Assembly: GCA_022414725.1 (NCBI GenBank)
Contig: CM039464.1
Span: 40,285,974 to 40,349,973 of the forward strand
From: Microglena sp. YARC
Taxonomy: Eukaryota; Chlorophyta; Chlorophyceae; Chlamydomonadales; Chlamydomonadaceae
Length of the DNA: 64,000 bases
Direction: 5' to 3'
Below, one piece after another: positions 47,531 to 59,030 of this stretch. Within the stretch, counting starts at the first letter, position 1; the number at the start of each line of letters is the position of its first letter. A model generated the notes under the pieces. It searched no databases, had not been told where the DNA came from, and saw only the letters and a list, made by a program, of their open reading frames with translations. The position numbers and the translations under genes are program-made.

Positions 47531-48192
47531 CGATGTGTCCAAGTCTCAGATCGAGTTGACTTCGGGATTGTTCTTCGGCCGAACTGAATACATGATCGCT
47601 AAGAAGAAGCTTTAGTTATATACAATTGCGATTTCGCAGGTTCAGCTTTTTCAGTGGGGTCGACTATCGATCACAGCTGAGGTGGCAGGGAAGCAGGTCC
47701 GATGCTTTTAGCGGAGTCGGATGATGCGCAAACGTTGTCGATGCTCATCGTCCCGTTTGCCTTTCAGCTATAGCAAAGCCCACAGCTGAAGTGTAGGGAG
47801 GCAGATGTGGAGTATGTGTGTGCTGGTGGGTGCGTGTAGGAGGGAGGGGAGGGATGAGAGTGGGGAGAGGGGTGGGGGCTGGTGGGATGGCTGGGGTGGG
47901 GGAAGGGATGGAGTCAGGAAATATGCCAGGAAGAGTAAGGGAGTATGTTTGTGGGTGGGGTACATGGTTGGGTGGGTAGGGGTGGAGATAACTGGGGGGG
48001 GGGGGGAGTACGGTGGTGTGTGTGTGTTGTGGGTGCTCAAGGGAGACCATCGCAAGGGATATGCGTCCGTCAATGTTTGAAGTTGCATGCACTGCAGAGA
48101 AAACCGTTTTGCAACCCAGCCCAAAACAGGTGTGGCCAACGGGAGGAAGGGGGGAGGGGGCGGATAATGGTTTGGTGTGGTGGTGTGTGAAT

Positions 48193-48287
48193 GGGGGGGG
48201 GGGGGGGGGGCTTCAAGTGTTAACCATTATGTAACCAGCCCCAAATAGGTGTGGCCAAAGGCCAAACGGGCACCGTACTATGATTGA

Positions 48288-48333
<46 letters not shown>
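48193..48333 (+). repeat. Long poly-G tracts
   Basis: Runs of 18 G (48,193-48,210) and 43 G (48,291-48,333) are separated by a repeat containing 'aggtgtggcc'. True length is uncertain because such runs are hard to sequence. Confidence 0.9.
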
Positions 48334-48334
<1 letters not shown>

Positions 48335-48592
48335 CTTTGTGAGAGTAGGTGTGGCCACCGGCCACACGGGCTACCGTACTAGTATATATATATATATATA
48401 TAATAGAACCGCTAAGTTAAATGCGACCATTGAAGAGACTGTTCACGATGAAAGTCCGTCCAAGAGGCAGCATGTGGAGCATGCTGATAGCCTGACTGAT
48501 AGCCTGACTGATAGCCTGACTGTTAGCCGCGTGGTGTCTAACGACGACGACGTCACATGTCCTGTTTGTGCACGGGTCAAGAGCAACCCTAT

Positions 48593-48801
48593 AGGGAATC
48601 ATTTTTTTTTCAAATCTGAAAGTGGGTTTCTTCTAGCTTTATGGATTTAGGCCTCCTCCAGGGACAGCGTTTTAGTGCTTTCTGTAGCTTTTTAGGGGGG
48701 GGGGGAAAAAACTTTTTTTTTACTTTTTTTTTATAGCGATAATTTTGCCATAACGGGATCAAAACTAGCGATCGCTATGTAAAGCGAAAATAAAAATCCC
48801 T
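48593..48801 (+). mobile_element. hAT-like MITE hATN-2, copy 1
   Basis: About 209 bp containing AAATCTGAAAGTGGGTTT, CTCCAGGGACAGCGTTTT and ACTAGCGATCGCTAT. Ends AGGGAAT and ATCCCTG. Related copies at 51,635 and 51,890 show target duplications. None is clear here. Confidence 0.6.
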
Positions 48802-48956
48802 GCAGGGAATGGCATGCAACACCACTACCTGACTCAATCTCAGCTGAGCAGACAAGCCCTAGAACGCACCAAACAGGTTCGTTTAAGGCTAATGATGCAG
48901 CTAACAAGATAGCCCGCCTAACCATAGACCTGACCCTGCACAAGCACTTTGTCAAA

Positions 48957-49165
48957 GGTTATGATAAAGCCTGGTGGGGCGTGGTGTTAAGGGAACCTGT
49001 TGTACGCGAGCTGAGTGCAGTCATCTACCTCAACTGGACAAGCTACCGTCGCGGTTGACAACGACCTGCAACGCTAAGAGCGACCGTAGGGGGAATCGAA
49101 TCACCGACTCTTCGTCCTAAATAGCAATTTGGTCTACCACTAGACCAATGTGTATCACTGAAAGG
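48957..49165 (-). mobile_element. SINE-A with tRNA-like head (copy 5)
   Basis: The most compact full copy: on the minus strand, A box TGGTCTAGTGGTA (49,135-49,147), B-like box GATTCGATTCC, body, and tail AACACCACGCCCCACCAGGC ending in TTATCATAACC at 48,957. About 205 bp long, the best model for the family. Confidence 0.75.
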
Positions 49166-49909
49166 GGCAAGCACATTGTCACGCACCTAGCCCAAACGGA
49201 GTGGAGAGGTGGCACACATGGCAGTTGTGATGAGGAAGATGAAACCTCTACAGCCTCTATTATAGTTTCTTGTCCAGTGTGCATGTTGGGGACCAGAGCA
49301 AGTTGAAGGCCCGGCAGGGGTCTAACCAACCAACCAATAGCTTCTTGTTGTGTCTTCAGAGCATAGCAATTTATGGACCCCTACAGACCCATACAACGAT
49401 TCGAGACATAGCTTTTATTGCAGGCTACAGGCAGCAGCTTCTAGGCAGCTCCCCTGGCTGGCAATTCAGCCCAAACTAAAGCGAGCTAGTGCACCTTGAA
49501 GCTGACATAATAATGGGAGGGTGCAGGTGGGCGTTACATTTAGATCTTTTGGTGGGCTTCATGTAGCAAGCCCATGCAGTTTTCATGTCAATACTGGGCA
49601 AGTCAGTTATAAAGGATATTGAAGGAAGGAAAGGAACTATAAGGAGGCTCCGGGAAGCTGAAATATTTAGACAGCTAGGTTGCATATTGGATTAATTTGT
49701 AATCGTATTCAGGCCATGCTTAAAAACATTCCACAACATTCTCAGGGTTTAAAAAATGCAGGGTACTTGCGGATTTGCTAGGTTTGATCTAAATTGGCAG
49801 GGTCCCCCCCTCCCCCCCCCCCCCCTTTCCTCTTTGGCTCTTCCGACTTTTTTGACGGGGTACCAGATATTATCCGTTTGTCATCCTCCCGAATAAACGC
49901 AAAATAAAA
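49166..49909. other. No gene recognised; contains repeat G at 49,424-49,466
   Basis: Mostly unique sequence with one copy of the CAGCAGCTTC...CAGCTCC box and a C run near 49,806. No frame longer than about 70 codons. Confidence 0.5.
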
Positions 49910-50143
49910 CGGACCCACATCTTGTTAATCCAGGAGGCAAGCCAGATAGCTCCACCCAAGCAGAAAATGAGCTAATAAAGTATTCGTGAATCATTGAATG
50001 GGCTACGGGGTGAAATTCCTTTCATAAAAAATAAAAAAATTGACCCACGTCTTGTTAATCCAGTAGGCAAGCCAGATAGCTCCACCATAGCAGAAAATGA
50101 GCTGATACATTGTTCGTGAATCAATGGGCTCCGGGCCAGAGGC
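49910..50143 (-). repeat. Dispersed repeat H, two tandem copies
   Basis: Two units of about 125 bp start at 'acccacatcttgttaatcca' (49,914) and 'acccacgtcttgttaatcca' (50,042). Each contains 'agccagatagctccacc' and 'gcagaaaatgagct', and the first ends GGGGTGAAATTCCTTTCA. Confidence 0.7.
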
Positions 50144-50468
50144 AGGACTGCCGCCCTTACCGCCACTGCCGCCCTTACCACCACCGCTTCCGCCTCCGCT
50201 CACGCTTCCTCCGCTACCTCCACCAGCTACGGTGGGGAGGGGGGTGACACAAGGGTGTATGCGAGTGAGTGTGTGTATATGGTGTGTGTATGTGTGTGGT
50301 GGTGCAGTGTGTGGTGGTGTGTGGTGCTGAATGGTGGTGGTTGGCTGTGTGTGGTGGTGTTGGTGGGTAGTGGATAGAGGGCAGCCTCTTCTGCTAACTC
50401 CACCAGCTACAGGTGGGAGGGGGGTGACACATGGGTGTAAGCGAGTGAGTGTATATGGTGTGTTTATG

Positions 50469-50646
50469 TAGGGAACGGCAAATCATATGATGTTGACCAA
50501 TGACGAGTATGATATCATATGATATCATACAAAAATCATGTGATTTACTATAACATGATATGCTGCCCCAGGCCAAAGTTACCCTGTCAGACCGCTGGCA
50601 TCATAGGATGACATGATATCATATGATACCATATTGCCGATCCTTA
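50469..50646 (+). mobile_element. hAT-like hATN-3, copy 2
   Basis: 178 bp, TAGGGAACGGC to GCCGATCCTTA, rich in ATCATATGAT. Flanked by TGTTTATG and TGTATATG (7 of 8 match). It is in opposite internal orientation to the copy at 26,427. Confidence 0.75.
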
Positions 50647-50769
50647 TGTATATGCGTGTATGCTGTATAGCAATTCGCAGTATATGGGCTCCGGGCCAGA
50701 GCGTTATTTTAGTATAGCACTTGAGAAAGAAACTGGAGTCCTTACGAAGCAACTTGGTGCTCCTAGTAG

Positions 50770-50843
50770 GCTTTCGGGTGCTACTAGCAGCTTTTTTTGC
50801 TCCCCCAAAGCGCCCCCAAATGCTTCTAGTAGCACCCGAAAGG
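50770..50843. repeat. Inverted repeat with ~22-bp arms
   Basis: GGCTTTCGGGTGCTACTAG (50,770) is answered by CTAGTAGCACCCGAAAGG (50,826) around a loop rich in CCCCCAAAGCGC. It abuts the 123-bp satellite and may be its founder or a small transposon. Confidence 0.7.
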
Positions 50844-50859
50844 CTCAAATGTAGCCCCC

Positions 50860-51625
50860 CCCTAAACATTGAGGTACACAATGTAGCACTTAGGCGCTTT
50901 GGGGGAGCAAAACCCAGCACTTTAGCGCTTTGGGGAGCAAAAACCAGCGCCAGCGACCCCCAAAGGCTCAAATGTAGCCCCCCCTAAATATTTAGGTTCA
51001 CAATGTAGCACTTTTGCGCTTTGAGGGAGCAAAAACCAGCACTTGTGCGCTTTGGGGGAGCAAAAACCAGCGCCAGCGACCCCCAAAGGCTCAAATGTAG
51101 CCCCCCCTACATGTTGAGGTACACAATGTAGCACTTATGCGCTTTGAGGGAGCAAAAACCAGCACTTATGCGCTTTGGGGGAGCAAAAACCAGCGCCAGC
51201 GACCCCCAAAGGCTCAAATGTAGCACCCCCTAAACATTGAGGTACACAAGGTAGCACTTTTGCGCTTTGGGGGAGCAAAAACCAGCACTTGTGCGCTTTG
51301 GGGGAGCAAAAACCAGCGCCAGCGACCTCCAAAGGCTCAAATGTAGCCCCCCTTATATGTTACACAATGTAGCACTTATGCGCTTTGAGGGAGCAAAAAC
51401 CAGCACTTTTGCGCTTTGGGGGAGCAAAAACCAGCGCCAGCGACCTCCAAAGGCTCAAATGTAGACCCCCCCCTAAATATTGAGGTACACATTGTAGCAC
51501 TTTTGCGCTATGGGGGAGCAAAAACCAGCACTTTAGCGCTTTTGGGGGAGCAAAAAACCAGCGCCAGGGACCCCAAATGCTCAAATGTAGCACCCTCTAA
51601 GCATTGAGGTTCACTATGTAGCACT
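50860..51625 (+). repeat. 123-bp satellite, about six units
   Basis: The core AAACCAGCGCCAGCGAC starts at 50,941, 51,064, 51,187, 51,310, 51,428 and 51,555. Within each unit a ~40 bp subunit ('cgctttgggggagcaaaaac') is itself doubled. Short Phe/Cys/Pro frames on the minus strand are by-products. Confidence 0.95.
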
Positions 51626-51634
51626 TGTGCAACA

Positions 51635-51838
51635 CAGGGATATTTATTTCCGCTACATATAGCGATCGCTAGTTTTGACCCTGTTTTGGAGAAATTATTG
51701 CTATAGAAAAGTAAAAAACGTGTTTTCCCCAAATGGCCCCCAAAAGCTACATAAACCACTAAAACGCTGTCCCTGGCGAACGCCTTGAACAATAAAGCTA
51801 GAAAAAACCCACTTTCAGATTTGAAAAAAAATTCACTG
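51635..51838 (-). mobile_element. hAT-like MITE hATN-2, copy 2
   Basis: 204 bp bounded by CAGGGATATTTATTTCC and AAATTCACTG, flanked by an exact 8-bp duplication GTGCAACA (51,627-51,634 and 51,839-51,846). Inverted relative to the copies at 48,593 and 51,890. Confidence 0.85.
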
Positions 51839-51889
51839 GTGCAACACTTAGTACCTCAACTTACAGCAGGAGTGTGGTGAAATGATAAC

Positions 51890-52103
51890 GAGGGCTTTAT
51901 TTCAAAATCTGAAAGTGGGTTTTTTTCTAGCTTTATGGTTGTAGGCCTCCTCCAGGGACAGCGTTTTGGTGGTTTATATAGCTTTTATAGCTTTTTAGGG
52001 CCATTTAGGGTACACACAAAAATGTACATTTTTATAGGGACAATTTCGCCAAAACGGGGTCAAAACTAGCGATCGCTATATATTACGGAAATAAAAAGCC
52101 CTG
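51890..52103 (+). mobile_element. hAT-like MITE hATN-2, copy 3, inserted in a SINE-A
   Basis: Ends AGGGCTTTATTTC and GAAATAAAAAGCCCTG form terminal inverted repeats. ATGATAA flanks both sides (51,882 and 52,104). The right-hand ATGATAA is the start of SINE-A copy 6, so this element landed in that SINE. Confidence 0.8.
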
Positions 52104-52180
52104 ATGATAAAGCCTGGTGGGACGTGGTGTTAAGGGAACCCCTTCTTACGACGGGAGAGAAACGGGCTGCTACTTACTTT
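52104..52180 (-). mobile_element. SINE-A, broken copy 6
   Basis: Carries 'aaagcctggtgggacgtggt' and 'gttaagggaacc', then diverges. Its terminal bases lie on the other side of hATN-2 copy 3. Confidence 0.65.
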
Positions 52181-52234
52181 GGACTACCATGGCAGTTCGC
52201 TTGCACTGGCCAACCACCAACTCTTCGCATAGCC

Positions 52235-52680
52235 CCAAGATGTTTTTTATTATTATTTATAAGCTAAGCACGAGATGATTTTATAATTTGTCTTACCTTT
52301 AGCACGCGATGTTTTTGTTTTGAGCATAGTATGCCTGTGATGTTTTTTTTACTTGTATTTCTTAGCTTCGCAACAAGATTTTTTACTAGCCTCGCCCAAA
52401 ATGTTGTAAACGTTTTTTGATTTATTAGCATAGCCTGAGATGTTTATTTTACTTGTTATGTTTTTTTTTATTAACTAGCAAAGGCCGATATGTTTTATTA
52501 TTTTATTTATTAGCGAAGGCCGAGATGTTTTATTGTTTTTATTTAATAGCAAAGGCCGAGATGTTTTAGTAATTTTATTTCTAGCAAAGCCCGAGATGTT
52601 TTAATGTTTTAATTTATTAGCTTAGCCCAAGATGTTTTTAGCATTTTTTTTTTCTTAGCATAGTCTCCATAGGTGCCTAA
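52235..52680 (+). repeat. AT-rich minisatellite (GAGATGTTTTATTG...TTAGCAAAGGCC)
   Basis: Around ten degenerate units of 36-50 bp. Further units lie at 53,685-53,800 and single units near 54,045 and 54,235, so the array has been split. Confidence 0.85.
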
Positions 52681-53684
52681 TGTGAGCATGAATCACATGG
52701 TTTTTTCAGCCTATGGCCTCTAGTCCAAAACACATTTTTTTGGCATTAAGGTTGCCCAACCACATCAGTTCAATAATATAAATACTCAAATTTGAGCTAG
52801 CTCAATCGGTGGGAACCAGGTCAAGTGAAACATGCTAATTTCTTAACTATGGGCTTCCCTAAGTTGAATTGCCTTTTTCATGATGATTCAAGGTCTCTCA
52901 TGCTCAAAACAAATTCCATTAAAATAAAAAGTTGGTAGTCCTATAGCTCGGACCTTCCTTTACATGTCATAGTGATGGCAGGTTGTGGGATGTAGAGTAC
53001 AGGCGGTACAGCAGTACACAGGGCCAAAAATCACTGATAATTTGCATTTCGTGGGTGTCCTAACTCATGTACGTAGCTGCAGAGACTCAGTTGCATCATT
53101 CTGAGTTACAATTTTTGCTTGATAGCATGAAGAATAATTTAAAGAAAAGTTTTATCCAGTTTTCAAACATCAAATCACACTATTCAAATCAGGAAAATAT
53201 TTTTAACATTTCTTCAAACGTCCACATTTGAAGTTAGATTTGTATTCGGGAATGAAGGGTAAAATCTTAAGTTGGGAGGTGGAATTAGGACTAAGGGAGG
53301 TGATTTTTCGAGTTGTACTGCTATTCAGTAAATTCCGGAGGCCTGAGACTGAAGCGGCAGCCTCCGACGTTGTGCTTTGGGTTTGATTCGCCTTTCATCC
53401 CGCGGAAACTTCAGTCGCGGTAGCTCACGCGATCCCATACCGCTTCTAATCTCGTTGAAGTCGTTTCAGGCTTCGTGTACTGCCAGCCAGCCTCCCGAGC
53501 TGGGCTGCTCGCGGCCAAATGCGAATGCGAACAGAGATTAGCTGCGGGCCTAGCTGACACATTTGCGGAAAATATGATCTACTCAGAATTCAATTCTGAG
53601 CAGTTGGGATCGTGTAGGACCTTGAATCACAATAGCGATTCAACTTAGGGCGTTTTAGGACTCAGGCACTTATGGAGAAAGTAC
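52681..53684. other. No gene recognised
   Basis: About 1 kb of unique sequence. 53,330-53,560 is more GC-rich than its surroundings but has no long frame or motif. Confidence 0.5.
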
Positions 53685-54039
53685 AAGATGTTTTAGTGTT
53701 TTTATTTATTAGCAAAGGCTGATATGTTTTATTGTTTTTATTTATTAGCTTAGTCCGAGATGTTTTATTGTTTTTACTCATTAGCACAGCCTGAGATGAT
53801 TTTTTTGCAGAAGATATTCCGATCGGAATACGAGACCCCGTTTTGGCCAAAATTGCCGGAATAAGAACCTTTTTTGTTTTTTTTACTGAAATTGACTCAA
53901 AATGACCCAAACCGACCAAAATTGGAATAAGGATCCTGTTTGGGGAGGGGGAAAAAGGGAGGAAAAAAATAAAAAAGGAATGAGATTTCCTTTTTTGATT
54001 TGAAAAAATATCCCTGAGCACAGACTGAGATGATGTTTT

Positions 54040-54312
54040 TGAAGCATAGCACAAGATGTTTCATTTTCTGTATTCAAGAAATGGTCTCACCTTGGGCCCT
54101 GGCAACAAGGTGAGCTCAACCCGATCAACTGACAAATACAGAAATACATGAATAAATAGCCTGATTCGGGGCGTGGGGTTGAGGGGGCCAGTCTGTTTGC
54201 TTGCACTGGGGCCAAGCATCAACTATTAGCATAGCATGAGATGTTTTTTTTCTATATTCAAGTAATGGTCTCACCTTGGGCCCTGGCAACGGTGAGCTCA
54301 ACCCGATCAACA
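54040..54312 (+). repeat. ~185-bp direct duplication
   Basis: 'tggtctcaccttgggccctg' followed by GCAAC...GGTGAGCTCAACCCGATCAAC occurs at 54,082 and 54,268. GGTGAGC with GGTCTCACC forms a small inverted repeat. Confidence 0.8.
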
Positions 54313-54349
54313 GGCTTCAATGGGGACCCTGCATAAAATAAGATATATC

Positions 54350-54680
54350 TATGGATGGGGATGATGGTTGGGGATGATGGTTGGGGTTAACCGAGGATAT
54401 GGCATGTCTGGCTGGTATGGGTGGAGTACACCTCCCCAACACACACACCTGCATGAAATAAGATATATATACATGGATGGGGATGATGGTTGGGGATGAT
54501 GGTTGGGGTTAACCAAGGATATGGCAGGTCTGGCTGGTATGGGTGGAGTACACCTCCCCCCACACACACACCAGCATGGCACTAGGTATATGGTTGGGGA
54601 TGATGTTTGGGGTTGATGGAGGATATGGCATGCTCTCGGCTGGTATGGGGTGGAGTACACTCCCCCCCCACCACATACCC
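54350..54680 (+). repeat. ~120-bp tandem repeat, three units
   Basis: The core GATGATGGTTGGGG...GGATATGGCA...GGCTGGTATGGGTGGAGTAC is repeated three times. No coding. Confidence 0.9.
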
Positions 54681-54744
54681 TCCCCCCCACCAACCCACCC
54701 ACCCACAATACCCAAACCCGATAGACCCACCTAACCACACAAAC

Positions 54745-55350
54745 CCAACCAATATTATCCAGGTCGACATACCTGAGCTAGGGCCAGCGCGGATTAACAG
54801 GGCGTTGTGGGCCTGCCTCATAACCAACCCAACCACCTAGCCAACCCAACCAATATTATCCAGGTCGACATACCTGACTGAGGGCCAGCGCGGAAATTGA
54901 AAACAGGCATGCCCTCATAACCAACCCAACCAATACCCAACCAACCAACCCAACCAAATATTATCCAGGTTGCGACATTGGACCTGAGCTAGGGCCAGCG
55001 CGGATGAACAGGCATTGCCCTCATAAACCAACCCAACCAATATTAGCCAGGTCGACATACTGAGCACTGAGCTAGGCAATGGCGGCAATAAACAGGGCGA
55101 TAGCCCTCCAACCCAACCCAACAATGCCCAAGCCCAATAGACCCAACCAACCTCCCAACCAAACCAACCCAACCAATATTAGCCAGGCTTGACATACAGA
55201 GCTAGGGCCAGCGCGGGATAAGAACGGGCGGAGTGACTCGTCCTACCCAACCCAACAATGCCCAAGCCCAATAGACCCAACCAACCAACCAACCCAACCA
55301 ATATTAGCCAGGTTGACATACCTGAGCTAGGGCCAGCGCGGATAAACGGG
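54745..55350 (+). repeat. Tandem repeat CCAGGTCGACATACCTGAGC, six units
   Basis: Units of 90-140 bp carry CCAACCCAACCAATATTA followed by CCAGGTCGACATACCTGAGC and TAGGGCCAGCGCGG. Unit length varies through the CCAAC filler. Confidence 0.9.
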
Positions 55351-55379
55351 CTAGCCGCCGGCTTGCGTGATGACAACCT

Positions 55380-57410
55380 GTGGCGACATACAGGGGTGTG
55401 GGGTGGAGTGTGTGTGGGTGGAGTGATGTGGTTGGTGGGTGTGAGTGACTGTGTGTGGTGGGAGTAGTGATTGGGTGGTGTCTTGGGTGGAGTGTTGTGT
55501 GGTGGGAGTGAGTGGTGGGTGTGTGGTGTGTGAGATGTTGTGGGTGGGAAGTGAGTGGTGGGTTAGTGGCTGGCAGTGAGTGGGTGCGCAGGTGTGGGTG
55601 GTGTTGAGAACTGATTTGCGGTTTTTTATAGTTTGGTGTGTGTAAGTGTGTGTGTAATGTGTGTGAGTGGTTCCATGTGTGTGTGCGGGGGGGGGGGGAT
55701 AGCGCGCCATAATGAGGGCTAATGGCAGCTGACTACCGTTGTGACAACCTGGACATACGGATAATTTGTTGTTGTTGGCGCCAGTGAAAGAAGAAAGGAG
55801 ATGGTGGTGGTTGTGTGCGGTTGTGAAAGAAGTGTGCGGGCTATCGGTTGGTGTGTGTTGGTATGTTGGTGTAGGTCTGTGGTTGTGGTCTAGCGTATGT
55901 TGTCGTGTGCTAGGTGTGGTTGGTATTTGGTGTTAGTACTGTGGTTGGCATAGTGTGCTGTAGGGTTGGGTGAGTTCCGGTAGTGTGCTCGTAGTGTTGA
56001 GTGGTATGTGGTGTAGGTCGTAAGTGTGTGGCTTCTGTGTGTGTACTAGTGTGTGCGTGTGCGTTGTTGGGTATGTGGTGTATGTGTATGTGGTTTATTG
56101 TGGCTTTTACCTGTATGTGTGGTTTGTATATTGTCGGTTGTATGTAAGTGTGGTGGTATTGTTAGGTGTGGTATGTGTGTAGGTGCTATGTATATTGTAT
56201 GCGATGCTCGACGTCCTTTGTAGATTAGTGCGTACTGTGGTATTGGTAGTGTAGGTACCTCGTCGCGCTGTGATGTGTATGTGGATGGTGTTGGTACCGT
56301 ATGTGTTCGTAGTGTGCTTGGTATTTTGTTGTTGATATGTGTTGATGTTTTGTATGTGGTCCGTAGGTGTAGGTTTGTGGTGGTATGTGGTTGGTATGTG
56401 GTTAGTGTGTGGTTGGTATGTGGTGTATGTGGGTGTTAGTGGGTGTGGTTGGTATGTGGTGTAGGTGTGTGATGTGTGGTGGTAGTGTATGTGGATTGGC
56501 GTAGGTGGTTGTTGGTGTGGATGTGTTGGTTGAATGGTGTTTTGGTAGGTGCTGTTTGTAATGTGTTGTATGTGTGTTGTATTGGTGTAGTGTGTATGGT
56601 GTGTGAGCGTGCAAACTGTCGCATAGTGATGTATAACGGTGTAGGTTGGTCTTGAGTGTAGGTTGTATGTTTGTTGTATGTTGGTTTAGTAGTGGTTGGT
56701 TATGTGTGTGTAGTTGGATTGGTATGTAGTTTAGTGTGGTTGGTTGGGTATGTGTGTATGTGTGGTTACTGTGTGGTGCAGTGGGATGGTGGTATGTGGT
56801 GTCGTTGGTAGTGTGTACGGTTGGGTATATGTTGTAGGTGTGGTTGTATGTGTCTAGGTTGGTGTATGTGGTGTAAGGTTGTGGTTGAGTATGTGTAGGA
56901 TGTAGGTGTGTTGGTATGTTTAGTGTGTTGTAGTGTGGTGTATGTGTGAGGCTTGTTATATGTTTAGTGGTGGTATGTTAGGTGGTATTGTGTGCTTTAT
57001 GGTGTAGTGTGAATGGTGGTTGTATTGTGTAGTGTGGTGTATGTGCGTAGTAGTGGTTGGTATGTACCGGTGTAGTATGGTGGTATAGATAGGGCTTGGT
57101 GTGGGTGTATTGTGGTGTAGTGGCGTTAGCGGGTATGTGGCATGTCGTGTTACGTTGTAGTTGGTTTAGTGGCCCTGTTGGCTAGTGTGGTTGGTATGGT
57201 GTTAGGTGTGTGGTATGTGGTGTATGTGGGGGTTGAGTTGGTATGTGGTGTATGGGTGTGATGTGGTGTATGGTGTGGTTGGTAGTGTGTTGTGTGGTAT
57301 GTGGTGTATGTGGCGTTGGTATTGTTTCGGGTGTATGTTGGTTGGTATTGGTGGTGTAGTGGTTTGGTATGTGGGTGTAGGTTGTGGTTGGTTTTTGATG
57401 ATGATGATGT
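55380..57410 (+). repeat. GT-rich low-complexity region
   Basis: About 2 kb of degenerate TGTGTATGTGGT sequence. One strand is nearly free of long A/C runs. His/Thr-rich minus frames here are not genes. The boundaries are gradual. Confidence 0.9.
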
Positions 57411-57734
57411 TGATGCCAGAGGAAAGAGAAAAAGAAGGATGTGGTAGTGTTGGTATTGTGAGGATGATGCTGGTGACCCTCCTGACTCCAAATTTCCTTT
57501 TTTTGTGTATGATTGTCCTCTTAGTACACCTTGACTTCGTCAAACAGGGGCACAGTATGGAGTGCCAGTAGAGACGCCAGGAAAAATGCAATCCATCATC
57601 CATCACATCATCAATCCATCATCAAATGTTTCAAAAAATTGGGAACGTCAAGGGGAAATGAAGAAGAAGGTGGGCAAAGGAGATAAGATCTGCACCCATA
57701 TCTCTAGGGATCGGGCAAATGCATATGTATACTG
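57411..57734. other. No gene recognised
   Basis: Short unique stretch between two low-complexity regions, including a CATCATCCATCA run. Confidence 0.4.
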
Positions 57735-58245
57735 ACCAAAGGCCCAGTCATGAGTATCATATGATATTGTATGCAATGCGAAAACAAATTGCTACCATAT
57801 GATGTTGAATGCAAATGCAAATTTAGCCTAGTCAGCAACTGGCCCGGCATCATATGATGTGTATGCAGAATGCTAACTTTAGCCTAGTCAGACTGCCGGC
57901 ATCATATTGATGTGTATGCAAATGCTAGAATTTAGCCTAGTCAGACTGCCCGTGCATTCATATGATGGTTGTATGTCAAATGCTTCAAATTTAGCCTAGT
58001 CAGACTGCCGGCCATCATATGTTATGTTGTATTGCTAAATGCATAAATTGAGCTAGTAGACTGCCGGATCACGGATATGTTGTATGCAATGCTAACTTTA
58101 GCCTAGTCAGACTGCCAGGCATCATATTGATGTTGTAGTGCAAAATGGCTAAATTTAGCCTAGTCAGACTGCCTGGTCAGTCATGATGGTTGTATGCAAT
58201 GCCTAACCTTTAGCCGTAATCAGACTGCCTTGGCATCATATGAGA
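57735..58245 (+). repeat. Tandem array derived from the hATN-3 interior
   Basis: About eight units of roughly 60 bp: GCATCATATGATG, TGTATGCAAATGC, TTTAGCCTAGTCAGACTGCC. The same words occur once in hATN-3 at 26,470-26,520, so the array appears to have arisen from part of that transposon. Confidence 0.75.
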
Positions 58246-58329
58246 CATCTAATGAGGAGAAGGTGAGTATAGGAGATAAGACTGGCGCCCATTTCTCCCT
58301 CGGAAAAGTGGTGAGCTGATGGATACATA

Positions 58330-59030
58330 GGTGGTGTGATTGATGGTGGTGATTGATGGTTCATTGTGTTTGTGTGGTGATGGCATGGTTCCATTGTGGT
58401 GGTGGTGATGGTGGTGATGATGGTTCCGATTGTGGCGGTGGGATGATGTTGGTTTTGGATGATGGTTCAACTGTGGTGTGGTGCGTGGTATGGATACATG
58501 TTGGTGGTATGATGTTGAGTGATATGATGTTCCATGGTGGTGGGTGGTTTTATTGGTGGTGATCTGTGATGGTGGTGATGATGGTTTCCATTTGGTTGGT
58601 GTGATGATGTTGTGATGATGAGTTCCAACTGTGGTGTGGTGGTGATGAAATACTAGTGTGGTGATGATGTTGTGATGATGGGTCCCAATTGTGGGTTGGT
58701 GGTGATGATGGTTCCACTGTGGTGGTGGTGATGTTGGTGGTGATGTTGGTGATGATGGTTCCATTGTGGTGGTGGTGGTGATGATGTTGGTGATGATGGT
58801 TCAACTGTGGTGCGGTGGTTGGTGATGGATACATAGTGGGGTGGATGATGTTTGGTGATGATGGTCCATTGTGGTTGGTGTGTGGTTGATGGATACATTA
58901 GTGGTCTAATGATGTTGGTGATGATGGTACCATTGTGGGTGGTGGTTATGCTGGTACATTGTGCGGTGACGGGTACGTAGTGTGAGATGGATGTTGGTTA
59001 CCAATTGTGGTGGTGATGGTGGTCGGTGGC
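58330..59030 (+). repeat. GATGATGGTTCCA/GGTGGTGAT low-complexity array
   Basis: About 700 bp of GGTGRTGATG units with interspersed GGTTCCAATTGTGG. His/Pro-rich minus frames are artefacts. Confidence 0.9.

Noticed and set aside
48409..48650. Possible exon with CPVCARVKSNP
   Set aside because: It has a Cys pair and a 12-bp repeat (SLTD) but runs straight into hATN-2 and begins in a TA repeat. No second Cys pair or splice context to support a gene.
56402..58898. His/Thr- and His/Pro-rich minus frames
   Set aside because: They are translations of GT-rich and GGTGAT low-complexity DNA.
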